Shown here piece by piece: positions 29,971 through 37,930 of a DNA stretch of 64,000 nt. A model generated the notes under the pieces. That model was not told the DNA's origin, did no database searches, and saw only the letters and a list, made by a program, of their open reading frames with translations. The DNA is from Morganella morganii. GTDB lineage: Bacteria; Pseudomonadota; Gammaproteobacteria; Enterobacterales; Enterobacteriaceae. How positions within the stretch are numbered: position 1 is the first letter of the stretch; each line of letters begins with the position of its first letter. The stretch covers positions 2,852,001-2,916,000 of the forward strand of contig NZ_CP066129.1 of assembly GCF_019242955.1 (NCBI RefSeq), written 5' to 3'. The position numbers and the translations under genes were made by a program.

Positions 29971-30906
29971 TCACTGTCCGGCATACCAGTCACGGATAAC
30001 TGACAGGATTTGTCCGGTATGGCGGTTTCCGTCACTATCCTTAAAGTAGTGATCCAGATTATCAAAGGTTCTGAATGTCACGGCCGGGTTCACCACCGCA
30101 TTCTGCATCTGCTTAAACGATGTGATACTAATATTGGTATCATTCAGCGTCTGAATAACCAGAACCGGTTTTGTCTGACCGTTCAGCACCTGTTGTGCAT
30201 CTGCCGCCAGATATTCACGCCACCAGCGTGGTCCGTGCTGACTGACCAGCATATCGTCTGCCACCTCATTGCGTTTTACCGCATCGGTAAATGCCAGAAA
30301 ACCGGCTAATTCAGTCTCCTCAGGTGGCTGAGGACTATTGCGGAAGCTATCCGTGACATCATCAAGGAAAAAGCGCCCGCCGCCGTTGATCGCCACCACC
30401 GCATCAACCGCCGGTGACGCCAGCGCGGTATGCTCCGCAACCGTTGCCCCTTCGCTGCCGCCCAGCAGCAGCACTGTGCCATACTCCCCTTTCAGACGAT
30501 CGAGCACCGCCGCATAATCACTGACCCGGACTGACAAAGTATCGTTGAGCATGGTTTCCGCCGGGCAATCTGCCCGCTCACCATCACGGTCATTAAAAGG
30601 CAGCGCATCGGTAATGCCGTATTTTTCCACCAGCAGAATGTCATGATCCGGGAACGCACCACCGAATGTATCCACCATAAAACGGTTATTTTTGGCACTG
30701 TTACAGTCTGAGCCCTGAATCAGCACCAGCAATTTCCGGGTCGGTTCCGCCTGCTGATGCAACAGGTAATAATGAATATCACTGCCATCCTGCCGGACAA
30801 GACTTTCTGTCCGGGCCGCTGCTTTCCCGCTATTTTTTGTTTCTGATGCCATTGCCGGCATAATCAGCAGACAACCCAGTAATGCACCGATGACAGCCTG
30901 ACGCAT
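29971..30906 (-). CDS. Secreted alpha/beta hydrolase
   Basis: 311 residues with a Sec signal (MRQAVIGALLGCLLIMPAMA). An alpha/beta hydrolase fold is suggested by LLVLIQGSDCNSAKNNRF (oxyanion side), the nucleophile elbow LLLGGSEGATVAEH with Ser in GGSEG, and a C-terminal His in FDNLDHYFKD. A candidate acid is Asp in QTLNDTNI. Substrate unknown. Last of a same-strand group: benE-like, DJ-1, GNAT, hydrolase; the GNAT gene ends 2 bp before it starts, suggesting cotranscription. Confidence 0.82.
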   Translation of the reverse strand: MRQAVIGALLGCLLIMPAMASETKNSGKAAARTESLVRQDGSDIHYYLLHQQAEPTRKLLVLIQGSDCNSAKNNRFMVDTFGGAFPDHDILLVEKYGITDALPFNDRDGERADCPAETMLNDTLSVRVSDYAAVLDRLKGEYGTVLLLGGSEGATVAEHTALASPAVDAVVAINGGGRFFLDDVTDSFRNSPQPPEETELAGFLAFTDAVKRNEVADDMLVSQHGPRWWREYLAADAQQVLNGQTKPVLVIQTLNDTNISITSFKQMQNAVVNPAVTFRTFDNLDHYFKDSDGNRHTGQILSVIRDWYAGQ

Positions 30907-30908
30907 TT

Positions 30909-31682
30909 TTACCCCTTCACATAAAACAGATAATCAAACAATGTGCGGAAACCCAGCTTCTGATACAAACTCAGCCCCTCAGAAGAGGCTTCCAGATAAC
31001 AATCACGAAACCCGCGTTTCCGGCACAGTGTCAGTGCATGGTCCAGCAGCAGTGTGGCGTAACCGTTGCCCTGATGTGCAGGTATTGTCCCGAGATCGTC
31101 AATCCGCGCCCCGCATTCAGACAGAGACAGCGTGATGCAACTGACCGGTTTCCCGTCACATAGTAAAACCGCATGGTGCAGCTCAGTACCGTTTGCCATT
31201 GCGCGCTGATGATAGCTGATATAATCACTGATGATACTGAACTGCGGCGTTTCCTCTCCGTCTTCCTCATCAGCCGGAAACGCGGCTTCCAGCGGCTCAG
31301 CCCATAACGCAAGCTGATCATTGACCTCCCGGATTTCACATCCCGCCGGAAGGACAGAAGATGGCTGCCACTCATCAATATTCAGATGCATGGCACTGGT
31401 TTCACCGTCAGCCTCATAACCGGCAGCCTGAATCTGCGGATGCAGTGCTTCCGCGGCAGATTTCTCCGCCACCAGGCAATGGGGTTTGTGATGAACGGAA
31501 AAAGCCTGCTGTGCCTGTGCAAATTCATTTTTATCCGCACCGGCCTGCAAATAGATATAGTTAAATACCGGCACCGGTAACGGTGTCAGATAACACTCTG
31601 CACGATCACTGACAGTGATAACGGTTTGTACGATATTGCGCCAGAAATGACGCTCTGTGGCGCGGTAATTCTGTAAACTCAT
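30909..31682 (-). CDS. GNAT family N-acetyltransferase
   Basis: 257 residues. The acetyl-CoA pyrophosphate loop is DDLGTIPAHQGNGYATLLLDHAL (about 189-211; core QGNGYA), preceded by strand CITLSLSECGARIDDLG. The N-terminal ~110 residues are a divergent second domain. Substrate not predictable. Its ATG overlaps the stop of the DJ-1 gene by 4 bp (ATGA), so the two are translationally coupled. Confidence 0.85.
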   Translation of the reverse strand: MSLQNYRATERHFWRNIVQTVITVSDRAECYLTPLPVPVFNYIYLQAGADKNEFAQAQQAFSVHHKPHCLVAEKSAAEALHPQIQAAGYEADGETSAMHLNIDEWQPSSVLPAGCEIREVNDQLALWAEPLEAAFPADEEDGEETPQFSIISDYISYHQRAMANGTELHHAVLLCDGKPVSCITLSLSECGARIDDLGTIPAHQGNGYATLLLDHALTLCRKRGFRDCYLEASSEGLSLYQKLGFRTLFDYLFYVKG

Positions 31683-32296
31683 GGTGTCTCCGGAACAGCG
31701 TAAGATTCGGCCAGTGTCTGTGAGATAAGTTCTTCAAATAACACTTCCTGGCCGCCCGGGATCAGCTGGCGGTGAATATCCCGGCGTTTGTTATCATCAC
31801 ACAGGCGCTGCGCCACCCAGCCGGTCAGATAGATAGCAGACAGACACCCGCCTGCGGTAGCAATATTACCGGCAATCACGATAGGTGTATCTTCCGGCTC
31901 TGCCCCCTCAGCTCTGAAACGTGCCATGGCATCCGGGTGAGTTGTCGAACGCAGGCCCGTCAGTAGCCCCAGTTTATGCAGGATAAACGAACCGGCACAT
32001 ACAGAGCCCAGCAACTGTTTTTCCGGGTTCAGCTGTAATGCCCCGGTAAATGCCGGGTCTGCCAGTGCCGCCGGAATGCCTTTCTGACCACTGGTGAACA
32101 GCACAGCATCCGCATCAGCAGCCTCAGACAACGGCCCGTCTGTTTTCACTTCCTGTCCGAGTACAGAGACATGAACGGGTTTCGTGCCAAGCACTTTTAC
32201 CGTCCACGCCTGTTTTTCCCGTCCGAAAATATCCCGCATCAGAAAGTAATCGATATCTGTAAATTCATCAAAAATCACTATAGCAATAGTTTTCAT
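31679..32296 (-). CDS. DJ-1/PfpI family protein
   Basis: 205-residue DJ-1/PfpI domain protein. The nucleophile elbow is LGSVCAGSFILHKLGLL with reactive Cys in VCAGS; earlier FDEFTDIDYFLMRDIFG provides the conserved acidic helix and TSGQKG the oxyanion-side loop. No DNA-binding domain. Sits between the benE-like permease and a GNAT gene on one strand, with translational coupling to the GNAT. Role unknown (possibly isonitrile hydratase or deglycase-like). Confidence 0.85.
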   Translation of the reverse strand: MKTIAIVIFDEFTDIDYFLMRDIFGREKQAWTVKVLGTKPVHVSVLGQEVKTDGPLSEAADADAVLFTSGQKGIPAALADPAFTGALQLNPEKQLLGSVCAGSFILHKLGLLTGLRSTTHPDAMARFRAEGAEPEDTPIVIAGNIATAGGCLSAIYLTGWVAQRLCDDNKRRDIHRQLIPGGQEVLFEELISQTLAESYAVPETP

Positions 32297-32429
32297 CGGA
32301 ACCTCTCAGGTAAAAACACGGGTTTTGAGCATCCGGAAGATGAATACAGATGCAGATTGCTCCACTCTATAACATAAGCCGCCATGTACCTTATCAGAAT
32401 GTTAAGGTATTTCATGGCTGCGCTGATAC

Positions 32430-33605
32430 TCAGCGTCTGCGCACCGCCATAATCTGATGCACCACAATACCCGCCAGTAATCCCCAAAAAGCAGAGCTGA
32501 TGCCGAGCAGCGTAATGCCGGACGCTGTCAGCAGAAAACAGATAATCGCTGCATCCCGCCCTTTTTCATCCGCCAGTGACTGATGCAGGCTGTTCATCAG
32601 GGTTGTCAGCAGTGCAAGCCCGGCCAGGATCTGTATCAGAACCGCCGGAAAGGCATTGAACAGCATAAATACCGCTCCGCCGAAAATCCCGGCCAGCAGA
32701 TAAAATATTCCCGCCCAGACAGCTGCGGTATAACGCTGTGCCGGATCAGGATGCACATCCGGTGCCATACAAATCGCAGCGGTGATCGCGGCAATACAGA
32801 TACTGAATCCGCCCCACGGTGCAAGCACCATCGCCGCCAGCGAGGAGCAGGCCAGCAATACTGAGGTATGCGGCGGATAGCCGTTAGCCTGTAAAATCGC
32901 AATCCCCGGGGCATTCTGAGAGGCCAGAGACACAATAAAAAACGGAATACCGACACTGATCAGAGAAGTCAGTGTAAATGACGGCATCACAAATTCCGGC
33001 AGGACAAACACATTGCCCGTCCGGACAAAATGCAGGTCACCGCTCAGTCCGGTCACGGTAATCCCTGTGATCAGTGCCGCAATGATGGCATACAGCGGGA
33101 AAATCCGCCGCATCACCACATAAGCGGCAATCATGGCGGCGCACAACACGAAACTGATATCGAGCGCACCGAATGCCGTCAGCCCGAAACGCAACAGAAT
33201 GCCTGCCAGCATCGCTGACGCCAGCGCACGGGGAATGTGATTCATCAGCCGGGCAAAAATACCGGTTACACCACACAAAAACATCAGCCCGGACGCAAAA
33301 ATAAACACTCCGACGGCTTCACTGATGCTCACACCGGATAGACTGGTGACCAGCAGCGCAATTCCCGGTGTGGACCAGGCCGTCAGCACCGGCATTTTAT
33401 ACCAGAGTGACAAGCCGATAGTCGTCACCCCCATCCCGATCCCCAGCATCATCAGCCAGCCGCCGGTTTGTGCGGCATCAAGCCCCGCCACCTCCAGTGC
33501 CTGTAAAATAATGGCCACCGAACTGGCGTAACCGACCAGTACAGCAACCAGTCCCGTCATCATCATTGCTGGAGAAAAGGCACGAAAAAATGTTAACTTA
33601 GTCAT
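32430..33605 (-). CDS. BenE/YdcO family inner membrane transporter
   Basis: 391 residues from ATG 33605 (MTKLTFFRAFSP); the frame continues to 33671 without a better start. About 11-12 membrane helices. Resembles E. coli YdcO of the benzoate:H+ symporter family: WYKMPVLTAWSTPGIALLVTSL and VSLASQNAPGIAILQANGYPP are family hallmarks. Divergent from a SutR/YdcN-like regulator, the same pair as ydcO-ydcN in E. coli. Actual substrate not established. Confidence 0.9.
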   Translation of the reverse strand: MTKLTFFRAFSPAMMMTGLVAVLVGYASSVAIILQALEVAGLDAAQTGGWLMMLGIGMGVTTIGLSLWYKMPVLTAWSTPGIALLVTSLSGVSISEAVGVFIFASGLMFLCGVTGIFARLMNHIPRALASAMLAGILLRFGLTAFGALDISFVLCAAMIAAYVVMRRIFPLYAIIAALITGITVTGLSGDLHFVRTGNVFVLPEFVMPSFTLTSLISVGIPFFIVSLASQNAPGIAILQANGYPPHTSVLLACSSLAAMVLAPWGGFSICIAAITAAICMAPDVHPDPAQRYTAAVWAGIFYLLAGIFGGAVFMLFNAFPAVLIQILAGLALLTTLMNSLHQSLADEKGRDAAIICFLLTASGITLLGISSAFWGLLAGIVVHQIMAVRRR

Positions 33606-33623
33606 AGGAACACACCATCGGAT

Positions 33624-33665
33624 GTTATAGCATACGACCGGAACTCTACCACCGGATGCTATAAC
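33624..33665. promoter_or_regulatory. Inverted-repeat operator between the benE-like and SutR-like genes
   Basis: GTTATAGCAT (33624-33633) and its exact complement ATGCTATAAC (33656-33665), each preceded or followed by CGG elements, 22 bp apart. Placed in the 94-bp divergent gap, so probably the binding site of the XRE/cupin regulator. Confidence 0.7.
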
Positions 33666-33699
33666 GGACAATGACGATCACCCGGAATAATGACAATTT

Positions 33700-34272
33700 A
33701 TGCACGATATCACACCGGCTGTTGCTGAAACTTTTAAACAACTGCGTGCCGAACGCGGACTGAGTCTCAGCCAGGCAGCACAACTGACAGGCGTCAGCAA
33801 AGCCATGCTCGGCCAGATTGAACGCGGGCAGTCCAGCCCGACTGTATCGACACTCTGGAAAATCGCCACCGGATTCAATGTGGCTTTTTCTGTATTTCTG
33901 GAAGGCGCACAACCACAGCAGCAACCGGGGCTTCACCCTTTTGCAAAACTGCCGGTCTTTGAGCAGACCCGCTCCGGGATGCGTGTCACACCGCTGATCC
34001 CGTTTGATGATGAACTGAAAACAGACTTACTGAAGATTGACCTGCTGCCCGGGGCGCTCAGTGAATCCGGCCCGCATGAGCCGGGCGTTATCGAGCATGT
34101 CATTGTGCTGGAAGGCGCATTACAGCTGCGGCTGGGAGATGAATGGCATACTGTTTCGGCCGGGGAATCTCTGCGCTTCCACGCGGATATCCCGCATGCA
34201 TACGCCAACCCCGGACATTCCGTGGTCACGCTGCACAATCTGATCCACTACCCGCACCCTGCCGGCAGATAA
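33700..34272 (+). CDS. XRE-cupin transcriptional regulator (SutR/YdcN-like)
   Basis: 190 residues. N-terminal helix-turn-helix (about 8-62: LKQLRAERGLSLSQAAQLTG, then VSKAMLGQIERGQSSPTVST) and C-terminal cupin sensor domain (about 110-185: SGPHEPGVIEHVIVLEGALQ, with HADIPHAYANPG). The layout is that of SutR (YdcN), a regulator linked to sulfur utilisation in E. coli. Divergent from the YdcO-like transporter with a perfect inverted repeat between them. Strong terminator downstream. Confidence 0.9.
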   Translation: MHDITPAVAETFKQLRAERGLSLSQAAQLTGVSKAMLGQIERGQSSPTVSTLWKIATGFNVAFSVFLEGAQPQQQPGLHPFAKLPVFEQTRSGMRVTPLIPFDDELKTDLLKIDLLPGALSESGPHEPGVIEHVIVLEGALQLRLGDEWHTVSAGESLRFHADIPHAYANPGHSVVTLHNLIHYPHPAGR

Positions 34273-34274
34273 AA

Positions 34275-34304
34275 AAAGCGGGGTATAAAAATATACCCCG
34301 CTTT
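34275..34304 (+). terminator. Terminator of the SutR-like gene
   Basis: Perfect 13-bp stem AAAGCGGGGTATA / TATACCCCGCTTT with loop AAAA, 3 bp after the stop. Confidence 0.92.
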
Positions 34305-34943
34305 GACTTAGCAGATCGTCTTACTTTATTTATAACATCAAAAAATTAAACTAAAATATATACCTGTTCAGTTTAACTTATTATATACCGTACTGATGAA
34401 ACCGGACGATATGTTTATACTGAACAGAAAGAATGCCAACCAGAATATTATCTTCTGTTATACATGGCGGTTTATTTATTGTTTAATTAAACATATTCAG
34501 GCATATTTCTATACCATCATGATGTTTTCACTGGTGTTACTACTGATTTTAATACTAATGTTAATACTAATGTTAATACTACAGGTGCTTTTACAGCATT
34601 CTGGTATTATTTAAAACGACTGTCGCAGCAGTCTTTCTGGTGTTGTAAATACTATTGTTATAAGTACTATTATCATAAGTGCTATTATTATAAATATTAT
34701 TATTGTTATAACTTCATCTGGTGTTGTTACTATATTATTACTGTTATTGTTACTGCTTTTTTATTACTATTGCTGTTCGTCTTTGCTTGTTTTTTCTTAT
34801 TAAGGATATTACCAAACTACGGGAGCATTATCGTACAGTGATCCTGAACCATTCTGAAACGAGATTACACATCACAACGAAAAGATAAAAAAAAAACCAC
34901 TATTCCTTCCGGATACAGTGGCTTAAATAAAGTATTAATTAAA
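34305..34943. other. AT-rich low-complexity gap
   Basis: About 640 bp with no convincing gene. It is made largely of ATT/TTA/ACT-type triplets. A 12-bp tandem repeat TTAATACTAATG occurs 2.8 times at 34549-34582. A motif CTGGTGTT recurs at 34531, 34638 and 34709. One plus-strand frame (34396-34614) and a minus-strand frame both read as strings of Ile/Leu/Val/Thr because of this composition. The cat terminator lies at the right end. Confidence 0.6.
34888..34923 (-). terminator. Terminator of cat
   Basis: On the minus strand GCCACTGTAT pairs with ATAGTGGT (one bulge) around CCGGAAGGA, followed by nine Ts. Confidence 0.8.
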
Positions 34944-35585
34944 TTATTTCAGTACGTTATCACACATCATCTGAAGTGTATTAATAAACCGGGCTGCATG
35001 AAAGCCATCACAAACGGCATGATGCACCTGCACAGAAACAGGTAATAATACGCGGTTATCTTCCTGCTGAAACTTCGCCATAGTAAACACCGGAGCAAAA
35101 TAGTCATCATTACCGGTGATATTCAGGTTAAATCCGTCAAAACTCACCCAGGGTAATGATGATATATTCAGGTGGTTCTCTGGTAACGCTCCCTGCGGGA
35201 ACAATGCAGTATTATGCTGATATTCTGCCATCACCGCATTATAGCCCGCCATAAATTCACTGATATCCGGACAATAACGGCAGAAGAGCGCAGAAAATGT
35301 TTCAGTCTCTTTATGAAAAACAGTAAATACAGGATCGGTCTGATCCCAGTAAATCAGTGCATTATCTTTCATTGCCATCCGGAACTCCGGAAACTGATTA
35401 ACAACCCGGGAGATCAGATAAATCATCACCGGATAAAATTTATAATCTGTTTCCGCCAGTGCGGTACGCAAAGCAGTAATATCGAGTTTTGTGGTCAGGC
35501 TGAATCCGCACTTAATCTGCTGACGATAAAGAGCAAAATGTTCTCTGCGGTTCCAGGTATTCAAATCAATTCTGGTAAAATTCAT
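34944..35585 (-). CDS. catA2: Type A chloramphenicol O-acetyltransferase (CatA2-like)
   Basis: Inactivates chloramphenicol by acetyl-CoA-dependent O-acetylation; trimeric cytoplasmic enzyme. 213 residues, the length of CatA2, which it matches closely as recalled (MNFTRIDLNTWNRREHFALY at the N terminus; ENHLNISSLPWVSFDGFNL). Catalytic His lies in SVQVHHAVCDGFHAARFI; Asp in the same motif is the structural partner. Several substitutions distinguish it from plasmid CatA2, in line with a species-resident chromosomal gene. Its ribosome binding site is buried in an 11-bp hairpin preceded by a short leader ORF (35617-35658), suggesting inducible translation. Confidence 0.95.
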   Translation of the reverse strand: MNFTRIDLNTWNRREHFALYRQQIKCGFSLTTKLDITALRTALAETDYKFYPVMIYLISRVVNQFPEFRMAMKDNALIYWDQTDPVFTVFHKETETFSALFCRYCPDISEFMAGYNAVMAEYQHNTALFPQGALPENHLNISSLPWVSFDGFNLNITGNDDYFAPVFTMAKFQQEDNRVLLPVSVQVHHAVCDGFHAARFINTLQMMCDNVLK

Positions 35586-35592
35586 GTTTATT

Positions 35593-35631
35593 CCTTCTGA
35601 TTAATAGCGAAAAATATTAATAATCAGAAGG
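35593..35631 (-). promoter_or_regulatory. Hairpin sequestering the cat ribosome binding site
   Basis: Inverted repeat with perfect 11-bp arms at 35593-35603 and 35621-35631 (CCTTCTGATTA / TAATCAGAAGG), 17-nt loop. In the minus-strand transcript the 3' arm contains AGAAGG, the Shine-Dalgarno of cat, 7 nt before its ATG. The 5' arm coincides with the last codons of the 13-residue leader ORF. Confidence 0.85.
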
Positions 35632-35658
35632 CAGTCTGGTTGTCTCAATGGGCAGCAT
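35617..35658 (-). CDS. Putative 13-residue cat attenuator leader peptide
   Basis: ATG at 35658 preceded by ACGGAGGA with GGAGG 5 nt upstream, an excellent ribosome binding site. Encodes MLPIETTRLPSDY then TAA. Codons 10-13 form the 5' arm of the hairpin that hides the cat ribosome binding site. Thr6-Thr7 fit the known preference of chloramphenicol to arrest ribosomes after Ala, Ser or Thr (established for other mRNAs). A ribosome paused near codon 7 or 8 would cover the 5' arm and free the cat start. Inference from layout only. Confidence 0.7.
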   Translation of the reverse strand: MLPIETTRLPSDY

Positions 35659-35734
35659 CCCGTCCTCCGTAAGCCGCTTGATGCAGAATAATGATATCAG
35701 ATGCGGGCTTAAGATGTATTAAGTCCGGTTTTGT

Positions 35735-36541
35735 TTATTCCGGCCACTCATCCGCAAATACATAACGGATCAATTCCGCTGATTCACGGGGCGGTGCTTT
35801 CAGCACCGCATCCATCAGATCAATTTCCATCTGACAGGTTTGCCGCTTATTTTCCGCCAGTGCAAGCGGGTCATCCATCAGGAAACGGTCACCGTATTTA
35901 TCCGCCGGTTCCTGTATCTGCGCTGAAAATAATATATTAATATCATCCGCAGAATAGTGTTCAACAGGAACGCCTTCACCGGCAGAATTCACCAGATCCA
36001 GTACCGCTCTGTTGCTGATAATAAAATTGCGGTATTCCCCGGAGGCCAGTTTCATATCCGGCGGGCCTGACACTTCCGGATGCAACACGCGAAAGCAGAA
36101 GTCACCGGATGTATCCTGTGCCAGCGCTTTCTGTAAAAATTCCAGCCGCATTTTCCCGTAATTAATGACTGCATCATCTGCCGCAAGATAAAGCAGATGT
36201 TTAAGATTTGCAGTAGCCCACTGCTGTACCCGCATATAGTGCCCTTCTCTTTTTCCCGGGATACTGCCGGCATTTTTATAATCGGCAAAAAAGGCATCGA
36301 ACGCCTCAGGATCAACCTGATTGATGGCTTTCAGTGTCGGTGACATATCAATAATACGCGTTTTTAACTGCACCTCTTTTTCCGATAGCGTGCTTTTAAT
36401 AAAAAAAGCAAAAAACAGCACAATCAGCGATAAATAAACGGTTTTTTTCCGCCTGATTACAATTTTATCGGTAATAGTTAATACTATCAGCAGGATAATA
36501 ATAAAAATAATCAGAACAGAAATGACGAAATAAACGGACAT
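35735..36541 (-). CDS. Membrane-anchored hypothetical protein
   Basis: 268 residues with two N-terminal hydrophobic segments (about 2-25, VYFVISVLIIFIIILLIVLT; and about 33-50, KTVYLSLIVLFFAFFIKS), then a helical soluble domain of about 215 residues, probably periplasmic. It contains DPEAFDAFFADYKNAGS and HYMRVQQWATANLKHLLYLA. No family recognised. Last of three same-strand genes (lipoprotein, DUF805-like, this one) that may form an operon of unknown function. Confidence 0.75.
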   Translation of the reverse strand: MSVYFVISVLIIFIIILLIVLTITDKIVIRRKKTVYLSLIVLFFAFFIKSTLSEKEVQLKTRIIDMSPTLKAINQVDPEAFDAFFADYKNAGSIPGKREGHYMRVQQWATANLKHLLYLAADDAVINYGKMRLEFLQKALAQDTSGDFCFRVLHPEVSGPPDMKLASGEYRNFIISNRAVLDLVNSAGEGVPVEHYSADDINILFSAQIQEPADKYGDRFLMDDPLALAENKRQTCQMEIDLMDAVLKAPPRESAELIRYVFADEWPE

Positions 36542-36563
36542 TTTATCTCCGGGAAAAGAGGGT

Positions 36564-36977
36564 TCAGACAGATATTTCTTTTTTATTCAGATATCCGGCG
36601 GGGATCAGCATAATCATAATCGTGATCGCAATGCTGATAAGATCCACAATGAGATAATCCGTCTGCCATATCAGAAGCAAATCAATAACGGTATACAATA
36701 TCGACGTATTATAGGCCATCGTAAAACCGATATCACGCAGCCGTTTAGCAAGAATATTGACTGAACACCAGAGAAAGATACCACCGGCAACCGCAATATA
36801 AGTGAAGAAATAAAAGGAAGAGTAAGGAAAACCCAGCAGATCCGGATACACCGGCATGGTCAGTACCGCAAGCCCGGTAAACAGCCCCAGCCACAAATTG
36901 GCAATAAAATACGGCCATCGCGCAAGAACCGATGTGCTGTCCGGCTTAAACAATTCCCTGAAAATCTGTTTATGCAT
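36564..36977 (-). CDS. DUF805-like small membrane protein
   Basis: 137 residues from ATG 36977, preceded by GGGAGC; a longer frame to 37058 lacks such a site. Four membrane helices (for example YFIANLWLGLFTGLAVLTMP and FFTYIAVAGGIFLWCSVN) with the DUF805-type KRLRDIGFTMAY loop. Related in layout to YhaH/YhaI. Function unknown. 22 bp upstream of the next gene on the same strand. Confidence 0.75.
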   Translation of the reverse strand: MHKQIFRELFKPDSTSVLARWPYFIANLWLGLFTGLAVLTMPVYPDLLGFPYSSFYFFTYIAVAGGIFLWCSVNILAKRLRDIGFTMAYNTSILYTVIDLLLIWQTDYLIVDLISIAITIMIMLIPAGYLNKKEISV

Positions 36978-37123
36978 CCGTTGCTCCCGGCTTTGTGATG
37001 ATTTTCCCTGGTGGCCAGTATAAGTTACCGGGACATCATATTCTGAGAAAACCATCACTAATATGACGGTGTTACAGCATAAAACAATAAGTAACCGGGT
37101 AGTTTTCTGTACGTAGTGACGTA

Positions 37124-37744
37124 CTACTCTTCCCGCTGCTTAACACAGGTTTCTTTTATTTTCTGCATATTATTCTTCAGCGATACCTGATGTTCTTCAG
37201 GGAAGTAACTGTAATCCAGCGAAATATAGAAACGGGCATCCCGCATCATTACAAATAAACTGATCTCTTTTTCTTTTGATTTATAAATGAAATGCTCTTC
37301 ATCTGCTTTTTTACTTTCCAGTACTGAAGGCTTGCCATATTCCGCTTCAAGGTCGTGCTGTAATTTTTTCAGCAGAGTCTGATACGCGGTTTCATCGTCA
37401 GTGGAATAAAAATAGCCGATCCCGACCAGCCCGCTGAAATCCGGCTGTCCGTACTGCGGTAAAAAACGGAACTCGTACTCTCCTGCTTCATTTAATCCGC
37501 CGGAAAATGTTTTGGAAGTCACTTTGGTCAGCGGGCAGGCATACTCACTGTTATCTGTCTCAGGCTGACTGCCGAGCCGTGGTGCCAGCGCCTCTTCGGT
37601 CATCCCCCAGGTCAGCCCGAAAGGTGCGGAATAACGCGCGCCGGACTGTTCATGTTTAACTGTATTACCTGCCTCTGATTTATCACAGGCTCCCAGCAGC
37701 AGAGATGCCGCAATCAAAGCAGATAGCATCGTTATTTTTTTCAT
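37124..37744 (-). CDS. Hypothetical lipoprotein
   Basis: 206 residues with a lipoprotein signal (MKKITMLSALIAASLLLGAC), lipobox LLGAC with Cys20 as the lipidation site and Asp21 after it, which would favour inner-membrane retention by the +2 rule. The mature part includes APFGLTWGMTEEALAPRLGS, a pattern seen in several periplasmic hypothetical proteins. Function unknown. First of a three-gene minus-strand cluster. Confidence 0.8.
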   Translation of the reverse strand: MKKITMLSALIAASLLLGACDKSEAGNTVKHEQSGARYSAPFGLTWGMTEEALAPRLGSQPETDNSEYACPLTKVTSKTFSGGLNEAGEYEFRFLPQYGQPDFSGLVGIGYFYSTDDETAYQTLLKKLQHDLEAEYGKPSVLESKKADEEHFIYKSKEKEISLFVMMRDARFYISLDYSYFPEEHQVSLKNNMQKIKETCVKQREE

Positions 37745-37866
37745 TATTAAATATACCCGTTGATTTCATGATAACGTTGTCGTGCCGTATTTGACTTATT
37801 ACTCAGGCCGGCAGTTTTCCGGCAACAGACAATATCAATCCTGAACAAAAGTGCCAGTAAAAAATA

Positions 37867-37887
37867 AAGCCTCCATTCCGGAGGCTT
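37867..37887 (-). terminator. Terminator of the alpha/beta hydrolase gene
   Basis: AAGCCTCC / GGAGGCTT stem with loop ATTCC, followed on the minus strand by TTATTTT. Confidence 0.8.
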
Positions 37888-37930
37888 GAGGTTGCTGACT
37901 GACCAGTCCTTATATCTGTCGTCAGGATTT

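Noticed and set aside
34396-34614. 72-codon frame with a very hydrophobic LILMLILM stretch as a small membrane protein
   Set aside because: No ribosome binding site, and the hydrophobic run comes from a 12-bp noncoding-like tandem repeat in low-complexity DNA.
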